A DNA stretch of 64,000 nt from an uncultured Rheinheimera sp. (GCA_943913835.1 CALTZU010000001.1:1-64000); one strand, 5' to 3'; positions 1-8,547 are shown, numbered from the stretch's first letter. Numbers and translations are program-made. The notes: a model not told the origin generated them from the sequence alone.

Positions 1-55
1 TGTGACCGTGGCGAGTGAGCGCAGTCAACAAAGCTGCAGCTTTAAGTAGGAAGGG
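1..55 (+). repeat. Partial copy of structured intergenic repeat
   Basis: These 55 bases recur exactly at 126-180, giving a 125-base tandem period. They are the 3' part of the repeat unit described at 59-180: the 3' arm of its hairpin followed by the AAAGCTGCAGCTTT palindrome. The rest of this unit lies left of the window, so an array of at least two units, perhaps more, precedes the first gene. Confidence 0.85.
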
Positions 56-58
56 CGT

Positions 59-180
59 TACCCAAACAACTTAAAGTTGCAGGGCGGCGACAAGCAAAGG
101 AGACCATGGGAGCATAGATTTACTATGTGACCGTGGCGAGTGAGCGCAGTCAACAAAGCTGCAGCTTTAAGTAGGAAGGG
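59..180 (+). repeat. Complete unit of structured ~122 bp dispersed repeat
   Basis: This unit aligns without gaps to the reverse complement of 28505-28626; I count about 89 of 122 identical positions. It contains a hairpin: arm 104-109, GA 110-111, arm 112-117, loop 118-122, arm 123-128, GA 129-130, arm 131-136. Two 6-bp helices are therefore separated by a symmetric GA/GA internal loop. The lower helix differs between the two copies yet stays paired. A second short palindrome (CAACTT-A-AAGTTG) lies at 67-79. The unit ends in a purine-rich GGAAGGG that serves as the ribosome-binding region of the next gene. Confidence 0.85.
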
Positions 181-184
181 TAAA

Positions 185-1438
185 ATGAAAATTGCAGTAA
201 TAGGTGGCGGTATCTCTGGCATGATCAGCTGGTATTTGTTGCAGCGTCAGCATCAGGTCACCTTATTTGAAGCGGGTTCTTATCTGGGAGGGCACACTGC
301 TACAGTGGATGTCAGTGTTGCAGGCAAAGACTACGCCATAGACACAGGTTTTATCGTGTTTAACAACTGGACTTACCCGCTGTTTAACAAGTTTTTAGAC
401 GAGCTCAAGGTAGACTCTCAGCATACTCAAATGAGTTTTTCAGTAAAAAAAGCCGACACTGGCCTCGAATACAATGGCCATACCTTAGCTACTTTATTTG
501 CACAGCGTCGCAATCTGTTCCGGCCTTCGTTTTGGCGTATGCTGCTGGATATAGTGAAGTTTAACAAGCTGGGGAAACAGCTGCTGGAGCAAGACCATCC
601 GGACTTAGATTTGTTAATTGACGACTTTCTGGCCAAGTATAATTTAGGTCAGCAGCTTCGCAACGACTATCTATTGCCTATGGGAGCCGCTATTTGGTCT
701 TCAGGGCTTGCAGATATGCCTTCATTCCCACTGCGTTTTTTCCTGCAGTTTTTCAAAAACCATGGCTTACTGAACGTGGCGGACAGACCACAATGGTCTG
801 TGATCAAAGGTGGCTCACGGCAGTACGTGCGGGCTTTGTTAAGCAAGCTGAACCCTGAACAGGTCAAACTCAACAGCCCGGTAAAGGCTGTCAGCCGTGA
901 TGCTAATGGCGTTACGCTAGTCTTTGCTGATGGCCACACTGAAATTTTTGATCAGGTGGTGTTTGCTTGTCATAGCGATCAGGCTTTGGCCTTGCTTAAA
1001 GATCCAACTGAAGCTGAGCGGCAGGTATTAGGTGGTATTGCCTATCAGAAAAACGATGTGATTTTGCATACAGACGACAGGATTTTACCTGAACGTAAAG
1101 CGGCATGGGCAGCCTGGAACTATCATCTGGCAGATGCAAAATCCAGTCACGCCACACTAAGCTACAACATGAATATATTGCAGGGTATTGAAGCACCTGT
1201 CACTTTTGTGGTGACGCTAAATCACAGCCAGGCCATAGACCAAAGCAAAATTTTAAGACGTTTTCAGTACGATCATCCGGTGTTTAATCACTGTACTATT
1301 TCATCCCAGCAACGCCGCGCTGAGATCAATGGTGTAAACAATAGCTGGTTTTGCGGTGCTTACTGGTACAACGGCTTCCATGAAGACGGTGTTCGCAGTG
1401 CCGTAGACATTGCCCGTGCTATGGGAGTGGAGTTTTGA
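185..1438 (+). CDS. FAD-dependent oxidoreductase (amine-oxidase-like, COG2907 type)
   Basis: This flavoprotein of about 417 residues starts with a Rossmann nucleotide-binding motif, MKIAVIGGGISG, and an E at the end of the second strand (LFEAGSYLGGHT). This is typical of the phytoene-desaturase/amine-oxidase superfamily. A second FAD-contact region sits at the C terminus (NGFHEDGVRSAVDIA). The ATG at 185 is preferred because GGAAGGG lies just upstream and because the in-frame ATG at 140 would make the product begin inside the repeat. It overlaps the DUF1365 gene (TTGA) and forms a three-gene operon with the CFA-like methyltransferase, so a role in oxidising or desaturating a membrane fatty acid is inferred. 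The exact substrate is unknown. Confidence 0.85.
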   Translation: MKIAVIGGGISGMISWYLLQRQHQVTLFEAGSYLGGHTATVDVSVAGKDYAIDTGFIVFNNWTYPLFNKFLDELKVDSQHTQMSFSVKKADTGLEYNGHTLATLFAQRRNLFRPSFWRMLLDIVKFNKLGKQLLEQDHPDLDLLIDDFLAKYNLGQQLRNDYLLPMGAAIWSSGLADMPSFPLRFFLQFFKNHGLLNVADRPQWSVIKGGSRQYVRALLSKLNPEQVKLNSPVKAVSRDANGVTLVFADGHTEIFDQVVFACHSDQALALLKDPTEAERQVLGGIAYQKNDVILHTDDRILPERKAAWAAWNYHLADAKSSHATLSYNMNILQGIEAPVTFVVTLNHSQAIDQSKILRRFQYDHPVFNHCTISSQQRRAEINGVNNSWFCGAYWYNGFHEDGVRSAVDIARAMGVEF

Positions 1439-2190
1439 TCCCATCAGGTCATGCGCTGTTAACTGGGGAAGTCGGGCATAAACGTTACCTGCCGAAACTG
1501 CACGGATTCGACTATCAGGTGCATTATTTTTGGCTCGACCTGGACCAGCTTGAGCTTATTCCGGCAGAAGGCTGGTTGTGGTCAAAAGCGCGTTTTGCAG
1601 CCTGCAGTTACAGGCGCAGAGATTATTTGTCAGGCGTTGAGGATTTAGCTCAGGCAGTCAGACAGAAGGTTCAAAGCCTGGGCTTTACTGGCGCCATAAC
1701 CAAAGTCTGTATGCTGAGTCCGCTGGCAAACTGGGGCTATTACTTCAGTCCTCTGACTTTGTACTATTGTTTTGATGAGACACAGCGTCTGATAGCCTTG
1801 TTAGCAGAAGTCAGTAATACGCCCTGGAACGAGCGACACTATTATCTGGTGCCGGTTGAGAATGCCGGAAAGTCGCATTATCAGCATGACAAAGCCTTTC
1901 ATGTTTCGCCTTTTAATCCTATGGATATGCAATATCACTGGACTGTTGTGGCAAATTCAGCTGAACTGGAATTAGCTATCGCTAATTTTAAAGATCAGCA
2001 AAAGGTGTTCAGTGCCTGGTTTCGGTTGGTATTACAGCCATTTAGTCTTAGCCAGCTAAAGAGCTTGTTGATCCGCAGACCATGGCAAAACGTACAAGTG
2101 ATGACACGAATTTATTGGCATGCAGTAAAACTGTTATTCAAAGCAGTACCTGTTTATGGCCACCCTAAGTCAAAGGAAACACCGAGATGA
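1435..2190 (+). CDS. DUF1365 family protein
   Basis: This 251-residue protein belongs by overall pattern (LTGEVGHKRYLPKLHGFDYQVHY, NPMDMQYHW) to DUF1365, which is commonly found beside a COG2907 flavoprotein and a cyclopropane-fatty-acid-synthase homologue. It starts at TTG and overlaps the upstream stop codon by 3 bases, and its own stop overlaps the next ATG (ATGA). All three genes should therefore be co-translated. No signal peptide or clear transmembrane segment is seen. Its biochemical activity is not established; involvement in fatty-acid modification is inferred from context. Confidence 0.8.
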   Translation: MIPSGHALLTGEVGHKRYLPKLHGFDYQVHYFWLDLDQLELIPAEGWLWSKARFAACSYRRRDYLSGVEDLAQAVRQKVQSLGFTGAITKVCMLSPLANWGYYFSPLTLYYCFDETQRLIALLAEVSNTPWNERHYYLVPVENAGKSHYQHDKAFHVSPFNPMDMQYHWTVVANSAELELAIANFKDQQKVFSAWFRLVLQPFSLSQLKSLLIRRPWQNVQVMTRIYWHAVKLLFKAVPVYGHPKSKETPR

Positions 2191-3431
2191 CGGTTTTGAT
2201 CACCGAACAATGCCCTTTTCAGAATTTACGCTGGTTTGACAAAATCTGCCGCAAGCTGGTGCTGAATCATTTAAGCCAGTTGCAATACGGCGCTATTGAG
2301 TTAGTTGAAGGCCAGGAAAAAACCTTGTTGGGCGATGCCAAAGGTGAGTTGCAATGTACTCTGACTGTACTTGACCCGGATTTTTATCAAAAAATGATGT
2401 TTGCAGGTTCAGTTGGCGCAGGAGAGTCTTATATCCTTGGGCAGTGGCGCTGCGATAACTTAACAGTGCTGGTGCAGCTGATAGCCCGCAATTCAGCGTT
2501 ACTGGACAAGCTGGAATCGGCATGGGCGCGTTTAAGCAAACCTGCGTTAAAACTGCTGGACTGGCGTAACCGCAATACTAAAGAACAATCGAGAAAAAAT
2601 ATTTCAGCGCATTACGATTTAGGTAATGCTATGTACCAGTTATTTTTAGACCCTAGCATGATGTATTCCAGCGCTGTGTATGCCACTGACAGCTGCACTC
2701 TGGAGCAGGCCCAGCAGAATAAACTCAAGTCTGTCTGCGATAAGCTGCAACTTAAGCCTACAGATCACCTGATTGAAATAGGCACGGGGTGGGGCGGTAT
2801 GGCTATTTTTGCCGCCCGTCATTATGGTTGTAAGGTAACCACTACAACTATTTCGCGTGAACAACATGACTATGCGGCTGAAAAAATCCGCGAAGCAGGG
2901 CTGGAATCACAAATCACTTTACTGTTTCAGGACTATCGCGATTTAACAGGTACTTACGACAAGCTTGTTTCTATCGAGATGATTGAAGCTGTTGGTGACG
3001 ACTTTCTGGATCAATACTTTGCTAAGTGCTCCAGCTTATTAAAAGACGATGGTTTGATGGTGTTGCAGGCTATAACTATTGCGGACCAGCGCTATAGCCA
3101 CTATGTCAAAGAAGTTGATTTTATTAAACGTTACATCTTCCCTGGCGGCTGCCTGCCTTCCATTCAGCGCATGAGTAATGCCGTGGCACAGTACACTGAT
3201 TTAGTGCTGCGTCAGGTGCAGGACATAGGGCTGGATTATGCTCGTACCCTACAGCATTGGTGTCATAACTTTATGGCGTCAAAGGATAAATTACATCAGT
3301 TGGGTTATGACGATCAGTTCATCCGGCTTTGGCATTTTTATTTGTGTTACTGCGAAGGTGGGTTTTTAGAAAGAGCTACAAGTGCTGTGCATTTAGTGTT
3401 CACCAAACCTTTGAATAGGAACAAAATATAA
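2187..3431 (+). CDS. Cyclopropane-fatty-acid-synthase-like SAM methyltransferase
   Basis: This 414-residue member of the CFA synthase/mycolic-acid methyltransferase family has the SAM-binding loop EIGTGWGGMA (about 197-206), YDLGN, and the YIFPGGCLPS motif. Aligned from memory with E. coli Cfa, three active-site positions differ: the bicarbonate ligand Cys139 is Ser162 here, His240 is Ala268, and His266 is Gln294. Glu239 (Glu267 here) and Tyr317 are kept. The protein may methylate unsaturated phospholipid acyl chains without making a cyclopropane ring, for example in a branched or furan fatty acid route with the preceding flavoprotein. That function is inference; family membership is secure. 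Confidence 0.88.
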   Translation: MTVLITEQCPFQNLRWFDKICRKLVLNHLSQLQYGAIELVEGQEKTLLGDAKGELQCTLTVLDPDFYQKMMFAGSVGAGESYILGQWRCDNLTVLVQLIARNSALLDKLESAWARLSKPALKLLDWRNRNTKEQSRKNISAHYDLGNAMYQLFLDPSMMYSSAVYATDSCTLEQAQQNKLKSVCDKLQLKPTDHLIEIGTGWGGMAIFAARHYGCKVTTTTISREQHDYAAEKIREAGLESQITLLFQDYRDLTGTYDKLVSIEMIEAVGDDFLDQYFAKCSSLLKDDGLMVLQAITIADQRYSHYVKEVDFIKRYIFPGGCLPSIQRMSNAVAQYTDLVLRQVQDIGLDYARTLQHWCHNFMASKDKLHQLGYDDQFIRLWHFYLCYCEGGFLERATSAVHLVFTKPLNRNKI

Positions 3432-3496
3432 CTTTTCGTTGCTTAATAAAGCACGGTCGTTTATAACTTTCTATGGATTAACGTAGCAGAGTCTGT

Positions 3497-5896
3497 ATGA
3501 CGATCGTGACCACTTTACAGCCCGAAACTGATATCAGTGACCTCCACGCTCAACTCCAGTTGTTACAGCAAGAAAATGCCAGACTAAGCTTAATTAATCA
3601 GTTTGCCATAGATCTGCATGAGTTGACGGGCGCGGATGACATTCTTAATTATGCTGCGAAACATGTCGTGGCAGGCCTCGGCTTTGTCGATTGCGCTATT
3701 TTTATTCTGGCGGAAGACGGTGAAACTCTGGTTCGCAAGGCTGGGACCGGTACTCGTGATTTACCCTCACATTTAGGCATAGCTGAACTGAAAGTCGGTC
3801 ATGGTCTGGTCGGCCACGCCGCCAGTATCCGGCAATCAGTATTGGTGTCCGATACCAGAGAAGATCCTCATTATTTAGCCGATTTAGTGCCAAGTTTGTC
3901 TGAATTAGTGGTCCCAATTCTGGATGGAAATGGCGTATTGGGTGTTATAGATTGCGAGCACTCTCATAGCCATTATTTCAGCGAGGAACATCAGCAAATT
4001 CTTGAAGTGGTCGCCTCCATTTTGGCCAGTAAGCTGCGCAAAGCACAAATGCTGGACAGGCTGGAGTCATCGGTCAGTAAGCTTGAATATGCAGAGCGCC
4101 TGCAAAAAGCTTTGTATGAAATTGCATCCTTTTCTTATTTTGCCAATGATTTTTCCAGCTTTTATAAGCGCTTGCATCAGATCGTCAACTCGCTGATTTA
4201 TGCGCCCAATTTCTTTATTGCCTTGTTCGATGAAGAAGCACAGCAATTGCATTTTCCCTATTTCGCTGACACAGAAGACGAGATGAATCCAAATCAGGTG
4301 TACAGCAGTGATATCCTGAAACACAGTCTGACAGGCCATGTATTTCGCTCTAATAAACCTTTATTGATACTACGTAAAGATATTGCGGCATTTGAGCAGG
4401 CTTATGATGTCAACGCTTATGGATCTGAGCCTGAATCCTGGCTGGGAGTGCCATTTCAATCCAGCGATACAGTACGTGGTGTGGTTGTAGTACAAAGTTA
4501 TGTCGCCAATATTCACTACAGCGAGCGGGATTTGGAGCTGATGATTTTCGTATCCCAGCATATTTCCAATGCGCTGGAACGGGTTTTTTCGGAAAAACGT
4601 CTGCAACATCAGGCCTTGCACGATGCTTTAACCGGCTTACCTAACCGCAGCCTGCTACTGGACAGAATAGGTCAGGCATTTAAACGCATGCAGCGCTTTC
4701 CGGCTAATCATCTGGCCGTAATGTATCTGGATTTGGATCGCTTTAAAACCGTAAATGATACCTTAGGTCATCAGGTCGGTGATGCTTTCCTTGTTCAGGT
4801 TGGCCGCGTATTAAAGCTGTGTATGCGGCAAACTGATACATTAGCACGGCTGGGAGGCGACGAATTTGCTGTAGTTCTTGAGGACGTCACAGGACTGGCT
4901 GACGTCACGGATGTAGCTCAACGTATTATTCAATCGCTGCAACAGCCTTTGCTGGTTGGAGAGCATATGCTGCTGACCTCGTGCAGTATAGGCATAGCAT
5001 TGGCTAATTCTGCCGATCAATTACAATCCGCCGATGAATTGATCCGCCGGGCCGATATCGCTATGTATCAGGCAAAGCAGGATGGGCGCGGTGTCTACAG
5101 GATTTATTCTGCCGACATGTTAGTGCAGGAAAGTCAGGAATTCAGATTAGGCCTTGAAATAAAAGCTGCCTTAGCAAAACAGCATTTTATGTTGCATTAT
5201 CAGCCTATTATCAGTCTCGAAACTGAGGATACTATCGGCTTTGAAGCTTTGATCCGCTGGACTCACCAGGTCAGAGGCATGATCACACCTGATGAGTTTA
5301 TTCCTTTTGCAGAAAAAAATGGCTTGATAGGTCTAATCGATCATTATGTGTTAAAGCACAGTATTGAACAGATAAGGCAATGGAGGCAAAAGTATACCAA
5401 GCCTTTTTATGTCAGCGTCAATGTTTCAGGCCTTGCGTTTTCTGAACCGGATTTTGCTATTTCTGTGATTCAGAAACTAACGCAAGCCGGAGTACCAGCT
5501 TCCTATCTGGCAATAGAAATCACAGAGCGGGCCTTGATCGAAAACATTGAGCAGGCAAGGTTATGCTTAAAACAGCTGCGTCAACATGGCGTTAAGGTAC
5601 TGTTGGATGATTTTGGTACAGGTTATTCCAGTTTAAGTTATTTGAATGAGTTCAAGCTGGATGTATTAAAAATAGACCGCTCATTCATCGCCAATATGAA
5701 ACCTCATATTCAGGATAATCCTGTGGTCAACACAGTGATTGCTTTGGCTAAGACTCTGAATTTAAAAGTGGTCGCTGAAGGAGTAGAAACCAGTTTACAA
5801 CAACAGTTGCTGAAAGAGCTGGGCTGTGATGCCGGACAAGGTTATTGGTTTGCTAAGGCTTTGCCAGCAGCAGATGCTATCAAATGGTTACGTTAA
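3497..5896 (+). CDS. GAF-GAF-GGDEF-EAL c-di-GMP signalling protein
   Basis: This 799-residue cytosolic protein has a short coiled coil (about 10-35), two GAF-like sensor domains (about 35-180 and 205-365), a GGDEF domain with intact LGGDEF at about residue 452, and an EAL domain with FEALIRW at about 582 and DDFGTGYSSL near 704. Both catalytic signatures are intact. The protein could therefore make and degrade c-di-GMP, or use one domain for GTP/c-di-GMP sensing. No transmembrane segment is seen, so it should sense a soluble ligand or redox/gas signal. It is a single-gene unit, 65 bases after the lipid operon, with no clear terminator between them. Confidence 0.92.
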   Translation: MTIVTTLQPETDISDLHAQLQLLQQENARLSLINQFAIDLHELTGADDILNYAAKHVVAGLGFVDCAIFILAEDGETLVRKAGTGTRDLPSHLGIAELKVGHGLVGHAASIRQSVLVSDTREDPHYLADLVPSLSELVVPILDGNGVLGVIDCEHSHSHYFSEEHQQILEVVASILASKLRKAQMLDRLESSVSKLEYAERLQKALYEIASFSYFANDFSSFYKRLHQIVNSLIYAPNFFIALFDEEAQQLHFPYFADTEDEMNPNQVYSSDILKHSLTGHVFRSNKPLLILRKDIAAFEQAYDVNAYGSEPESWLGVPFQSSDTVRGVVVVQSYVANIHYSERDLELMIFVSQHISNALERVFSEKRLQHQALHDALTGLPNRSLLLDRIGQAFKRMQRFPANHLAVMYLDLDRFKTVNDTLGHQVGDAFLVQVGRVLKLCMRQTDTLARLGGDEFAVVLEDVTGLADVTDVAQRIIQSLQQPLLVGEHMLLTSCSIGIALANSADQLQSADELIRRADIAMYQAKQDGRGVYRIYSADMLVQESQEFRLGLEIKAALAKQHFMLHYQPIISLETEDTIGFEALIRWTHQVRGMITPDEFIPFAEKNGLIGLIDHYVLKHSIEQIRQWRQKYTKPFYVSVNVSGLAFSEPDFAISVIQKLTQAGVPASYLAIEITERALIENIEQARLCLKQLRQHGVKVLLDDFGTGYSSLSYLNEFKLDVLKIDRSFIANMKPHIQDNPVVNTVIALAKTLNLKVVAEGVETSLQQQLLKELGCDAGQGYWFAKALPAADAIKWLR

Positions 5897-5908
5897 ATAA
5901 TACGCACA

Positions 5909-6009
5909 TGTAGGGGCGGGTCTTGTACCCGCCCGTCTCGAATTCCAAACAAATCTTTATTGGTCTTGTACCCGCCCGTCACGGGCCGGGACAAGCCGCG
6001 GCGCCTACA
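5909..6009. repeat. GC-rich intergenic repeat with hairpin
   Basis: This element is bounded by TGTAGG (5909-5914) and CCTACA (6004-6009) in inverted orientation. It holds a perfect 8-bp hairpin, GGGCGGGT/ACCCGCCC (5914-5921 and 5927-5934, loop CTTGT). A 19-base segment at 5919-5937 is repeated directly at 5962-5980. The right end GCGCCTACAATAGA recurs at 15515-15528. Lying between convergent genes, it looks like a small REP-like or MITE-like repeat. It has no T-tract, so it is not a typical terminator. Confidence 0.7.
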
Positions 6010-6033
6010 ATAGACCGTCTCAGATGGGCGTGA

Positions 6034-6867
6034 TTAAACCAGCCGAATAGCTTCTGCTTCGATGACTATTTTGCCCGCTTTGTATAAAGCACCAATAGCG
6101 GCTTTAAATACTTTTTTACTGACACCAAATTCGCCGTAAATTTGTTCAGGGCTGCTTTTATCTGACAACGGCAGACTGCCACCTTTGTGCTTTAAGCGTT
6201 CTAAAACTACATCAGTAAAGGCTTGGGTTTTTGCATAACCTGGCTTATCCAGCAGTAGATCAATACGCAAGTCATCCCGTACTTTCTGTACATAGGCCGT
6301 ACCTTTATAACCGATACGCAGTGGTTTAAATACCTGATTTTTATACAATAAACCCCAGTGCTGATGATCAACTACCACTTTGTAGCCCATGTCGGTCTGT
6401 GCGGCGACATAAAACTGTACTTCATCACCAGCTTGATATGCCGGGTTGTCTTTGCCTATGTATCTGTCCAGTTTGGCGGAGGCGACAATACGGTTACTTT
6501 TATCCACATAACAGTACACCAGATAATATTTATCAAGTTGCATCGGAATTTGCTGTTCGCTAAAAGGCACCAGCAAATCTTTTTTCAGACCCCAGTTTAA
6601 AAAGGCACCCACCTTAGTAACTGCCACAGCTTTAAGCTGTGCCACCTGACCGACCATGACATAAGGTTTTTCTGTGGTGGCGATCAGTTGATCTTCTGAA
6701 TCCAGATACAAAAACACTTCGAGTACAGTGCCAATATCTGCACCAGCCGGCACATAACGTTTAGGCAATAAAATATCGCCCCAGCTTAAGCCATCGAGGT
6801 AGACTCCAAATTCGACCTGCTTTTTAACCGCTAGTCTGTTCAGTTTGCCTAAAGCGAGTTGAGTCAT
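6034..6867 (-). CDS. CvfB-type S1 RNA-binding protein with C-terminal winged helix
   Basis: This protein of about 277 residues resembles the CvfB/YitL family: tandem S1-like OB folds (for example VEFGVYLDGLSWGDILLP and VGAFLNWGLKKDLLVP) followed by a winged-helix segment near the C terminus (SPEQIYGEFGVSKKVFK). The start at 6867 is chosen because GGAG lies 8 bases upstream; a longer frame would run back into yaeQ. It begins 4 bases after the yaeQ stop, so the two are probably co-translated. CvfB proteins bind RNA and affect virulence-factor expression in Staphylococcus; the role here is unknown. Confidence 0.85.
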   Translation of the reverse strand: MTQLALGKLNRLAVKKQVEFGVYLDGLSWGDILLPKRYVPAGADIGTVLEVFLYLDSEDQLIATTEKPYVMVGQVAQLKAVAVTKVGAFLNWGLKKDLLVPFSEQQIPMQLDKYYLVYCYVDKSNRIVASAKLDRYIGKDNPAYQAGDEVQFYVAAQTDMGYKVVVDHQHWGLLYKNQVFKPLRIGYKGTAYVQKVRDDLRIDLLLDKPGYAKTQAFTDVVLERLKHKGGSLPLSDKSSPEQIYGEFGVSKKVFKAAIGALYKAGKIVIEAEAIRLV

Positions 6868-6871
6868 CTGT

Positions 6872-7438
6872 TTACTCCGAAGCCAGCAAGGCTGGGGTTG
6901 ACTGTTGAATATAGTGTAATTGCACCTGCACGCTGTGGCCTGCATTGCCAAACCAGATTTGGCCTTCATTGATAGTGCATTGTAACTGCATGGTGCGGTC
7001 GCATAATTTAGCCAGCTCTGCGGTATCCGCGGGGGAGACTGCCACTATAGTCAGGTTTTTCAACTGACTTAAGGCTTTTTGTTCGGCGCTGTACCATTTG
7101 TCCACTGCAGTGCCGCCATAAGCCAGCAATAACAGCTGTTCTGTTTTATGGCTGGCGCGGCGTAGGCGTTTTTCTTCAGGTAAACCCAGTTCAATCCAGA
7201 GCTGATAATCGCCGGTCAGATTTTGGCGATACAACGCTGCTTCATCGTCATCGGAAATACCTTTACCAAAGGTTAAATTTTCTTCGGCACACAAGGCAAA
7301 CGCCAGCAGCCGTAACATCAGACGTTCTGTGGTTTCAGAAGGGTGCTGGGCCAGAGTCAGGTTGTAATCCTGATAATGATGGCGCGACATATCAGCCACA
7401 GCCAGGCTTGCTTTAAAAATGGTTGCCTTTAAGGCCAT
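6872..7438 (-). CDS. yaeQ: YaeQ family protein
   Basis: This 188-residue protein matches YaeQ: an N terminus of MALKATIFKASL, the DMSRHHYQDYNLTLAQHPSE segment, and a central GISDDDEAALY. YaeQ adopts a PD-(D/E)XK nuclease-like fold and was linked in enterobacteria to RfaH-related haemolysin expression, but its reaction is not known. The ATG at 7438 gives the usual family length. It is the first gene of a two-gene minus-strand operon with the CvfB-like gene. Confidence 0.88.
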   Translation of the reverse strand: MALKATIFKASLAVADMSRHHYQDYNLTLAQHPSETTERLMLRLLAFALCAEENLTFGKGISDDDEAALYRQNLTGDYQLWIELGLPEEKRLRRASHKTEQLLLLAYGGTAVDKWYSAEQKALSQLKNLTIVAVSPADTAELAKLCDRTMQLQCTINEGQIWFGNAGHSVQVQLHYIQQSTPALLASE

Positions 7439-7526
7439 AACAAATCCACAGAACAAATCAAAAGGGCGCTAGTGTACCTTGTTCGTTGGAATAATGCAGC
7501 TTGTCTGCTCAGACAGAGTGATTAGC

Positions 7527-7727
7527 TCAGGCATGCAACTGATGATGTTGTTTTTGTCGTTGTGCCACCCGGTTCCAGGCTTTCTCATGGAAAAAGTACG
7601 CAATTGTATTAATGGCCGGTTCTATGGTTGCCACTAAGCCACCTACCAGCAGATCCCCTGTTAACAGGTAAGTCACGCTGAAGGCTACAGAAAAATGCAG
7701 TACGGCAAAGGTCATAGTTTTTAACAT
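7527..7727 (-). CDS. Small DUF2061-like inner-membrane protein
   Basis: This 66-residue membrane protein starts MLKTMTFAVLHFSVAF and has two hydrophobic segments (about 5-20 and 25-45), then the motif EPAINTIAYFFHEKAWNR, characteristic of DUF2061. GGAG lies at the correct distance upstream of the ATG at 7727. A longer in-frame extension upstream lacks a ribosome-binding site and would be unusually Cys/Phe-rich. It is divergent from the DCC-family gene across a 152-base gap. Function unknown. Confidence 0.8.
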   Translation of the reverse strand: MLKTMTFAVLHFSVAFSVTYLLTGDLLVGGLVATIEPAINTIAYFFHEKAWNRVAQRQKQHHQLHA

Positions 7728-7879
7728 GATAGAGCTCCAGTAGTCGGAATTTTTAACGAGCTTAGCCTGAGCTGTTTTTTGGCGAAAACGAATTAATCTG
7801 CTCGGGGCTATCGTTTTTTCTGCACAACAGATCCTAAGCCCAACTGTGAACGTAAAGTGCAAGTGAACAGGAGCAAAAC

Positions 7880-8248
7880 ATGAATTCACTCGAAGTGTTT
7901 TATGATGGTAGTTGTCCATTGTGTCAACGCGAAATCAACTACTTCCGTAGCCTAAAAAGTCGGGTACCAATACGCTGGCTGGATTTAACTGACTTAAACA
8001 CAGTGTTGCCGCAAGGACTGAACAGATGCAGTGCGCTGGCGCGTATGCATGTGCGGGTAAATGGCCAGCGTTATTACAGAGGCGCTGCCGCTTTTGCGAT
8101 ACTCTGGTCGCAATTTGACTATTGGCGTATGCTGGGGCTGTTATTGAGAATACCGCCACTCACCTGGTGCGCTGATAGGCTTTATACTTGGTTTTTAAAA
8201 ATAAGGCCGCATCTTCAGCGCTGGGTGCAACAACAGGAGAAACCCTGA
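7880..8248 (+). CDS. DCC-family thiol-disulfide oxidoreductase (DUF393)
   Basis: This 122-residue thioredoxin-like protein carries the family signature YDGSCPLCQRE (DxxCxxC) at residues 8-18 and the later region GAAAFAILW typical of DUF393 proteins. AGGAG lies upstream of its ATG. It ends in a one-base TGATG overlap with the next small gene, so the two are translated together. A role in thiol redox chemistry is likely from the CxxC motif; the partner is not known. Confidence 0.87.
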   Translation: MNSLEVFYDGSCPLCQREINYFRSLKSRVPIRWLDLTDLNTVLPQGLNRCSALARMHVRVNGQRYYRGAAAFAILWSQFDYWRMLGLLLRIPPLTWCADRLYTWFLKIRPHLQRWVQQQEKP

Positions 8249-8547
8249 TGGGTTTAGATTGTCGCGAACTTTTGGATGTGAAAGAGTACGAATTTTTAAT
8301 CAACTGGTTTATGCGTAAGCAAAAGCTGCATCAGTTGGCTGCCTTGGTCGAACCCTACAGTTATGATGGTTACTCTTTGTATGATCAGAAAGTGAATCAA
8401 CTGATAGCAGAGGCCGCTATAGCTTTTGTTGAAACCTTTCAGCGCGAAGCTCCGCCTTTGGTATTTACTAATTTATTTCATCTGGCAGAGCTGGAGTTGC
8501 AGGGCAAACGAAATCGCATCCTCAAAGCGCCTAAGTCCTTGCAATAA
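8248..8547 (+). CDS. Unrecognised 99-residue protein coupled to DCC gene
   Basis: This small acidic soluble protein (MGLDCRELLDVKEYEFLINW) is predicted to be mostly helical, with no signal peptide or transmembrane segment. The start at 8248 is set by the TGATG overlap with the DCC gene and a GGAG eight bases upstream. A strong hairpin terminator follows directly after its stop. I do not recognise the family. Its coupling to the DxxCxxC protein suggests a shared task. Confidence 0.7.
   Translation: MGLDCRELLDVKEYEFLINWFMRKQKLHQLAALVEPYSYDGYSLYDQKVNQLIAEAAIAFVETFQREAPPLVFTNLFHLAELELQGKRNRILKAPKSLQ

Noticed and set aside
1..180. CRISPR-like repeats
   Set aside because: There are only two large near-adjacent copies with no short regular spacers and no cas genes.
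140..184. In-frame ATG at 140 as the start of the FAD oxidoreductase
   Set aside because: It lies within the repeat and would encode repeat sequence; ATG at 185 has GGAAGGG upstream and matches the expected Rossmann start.
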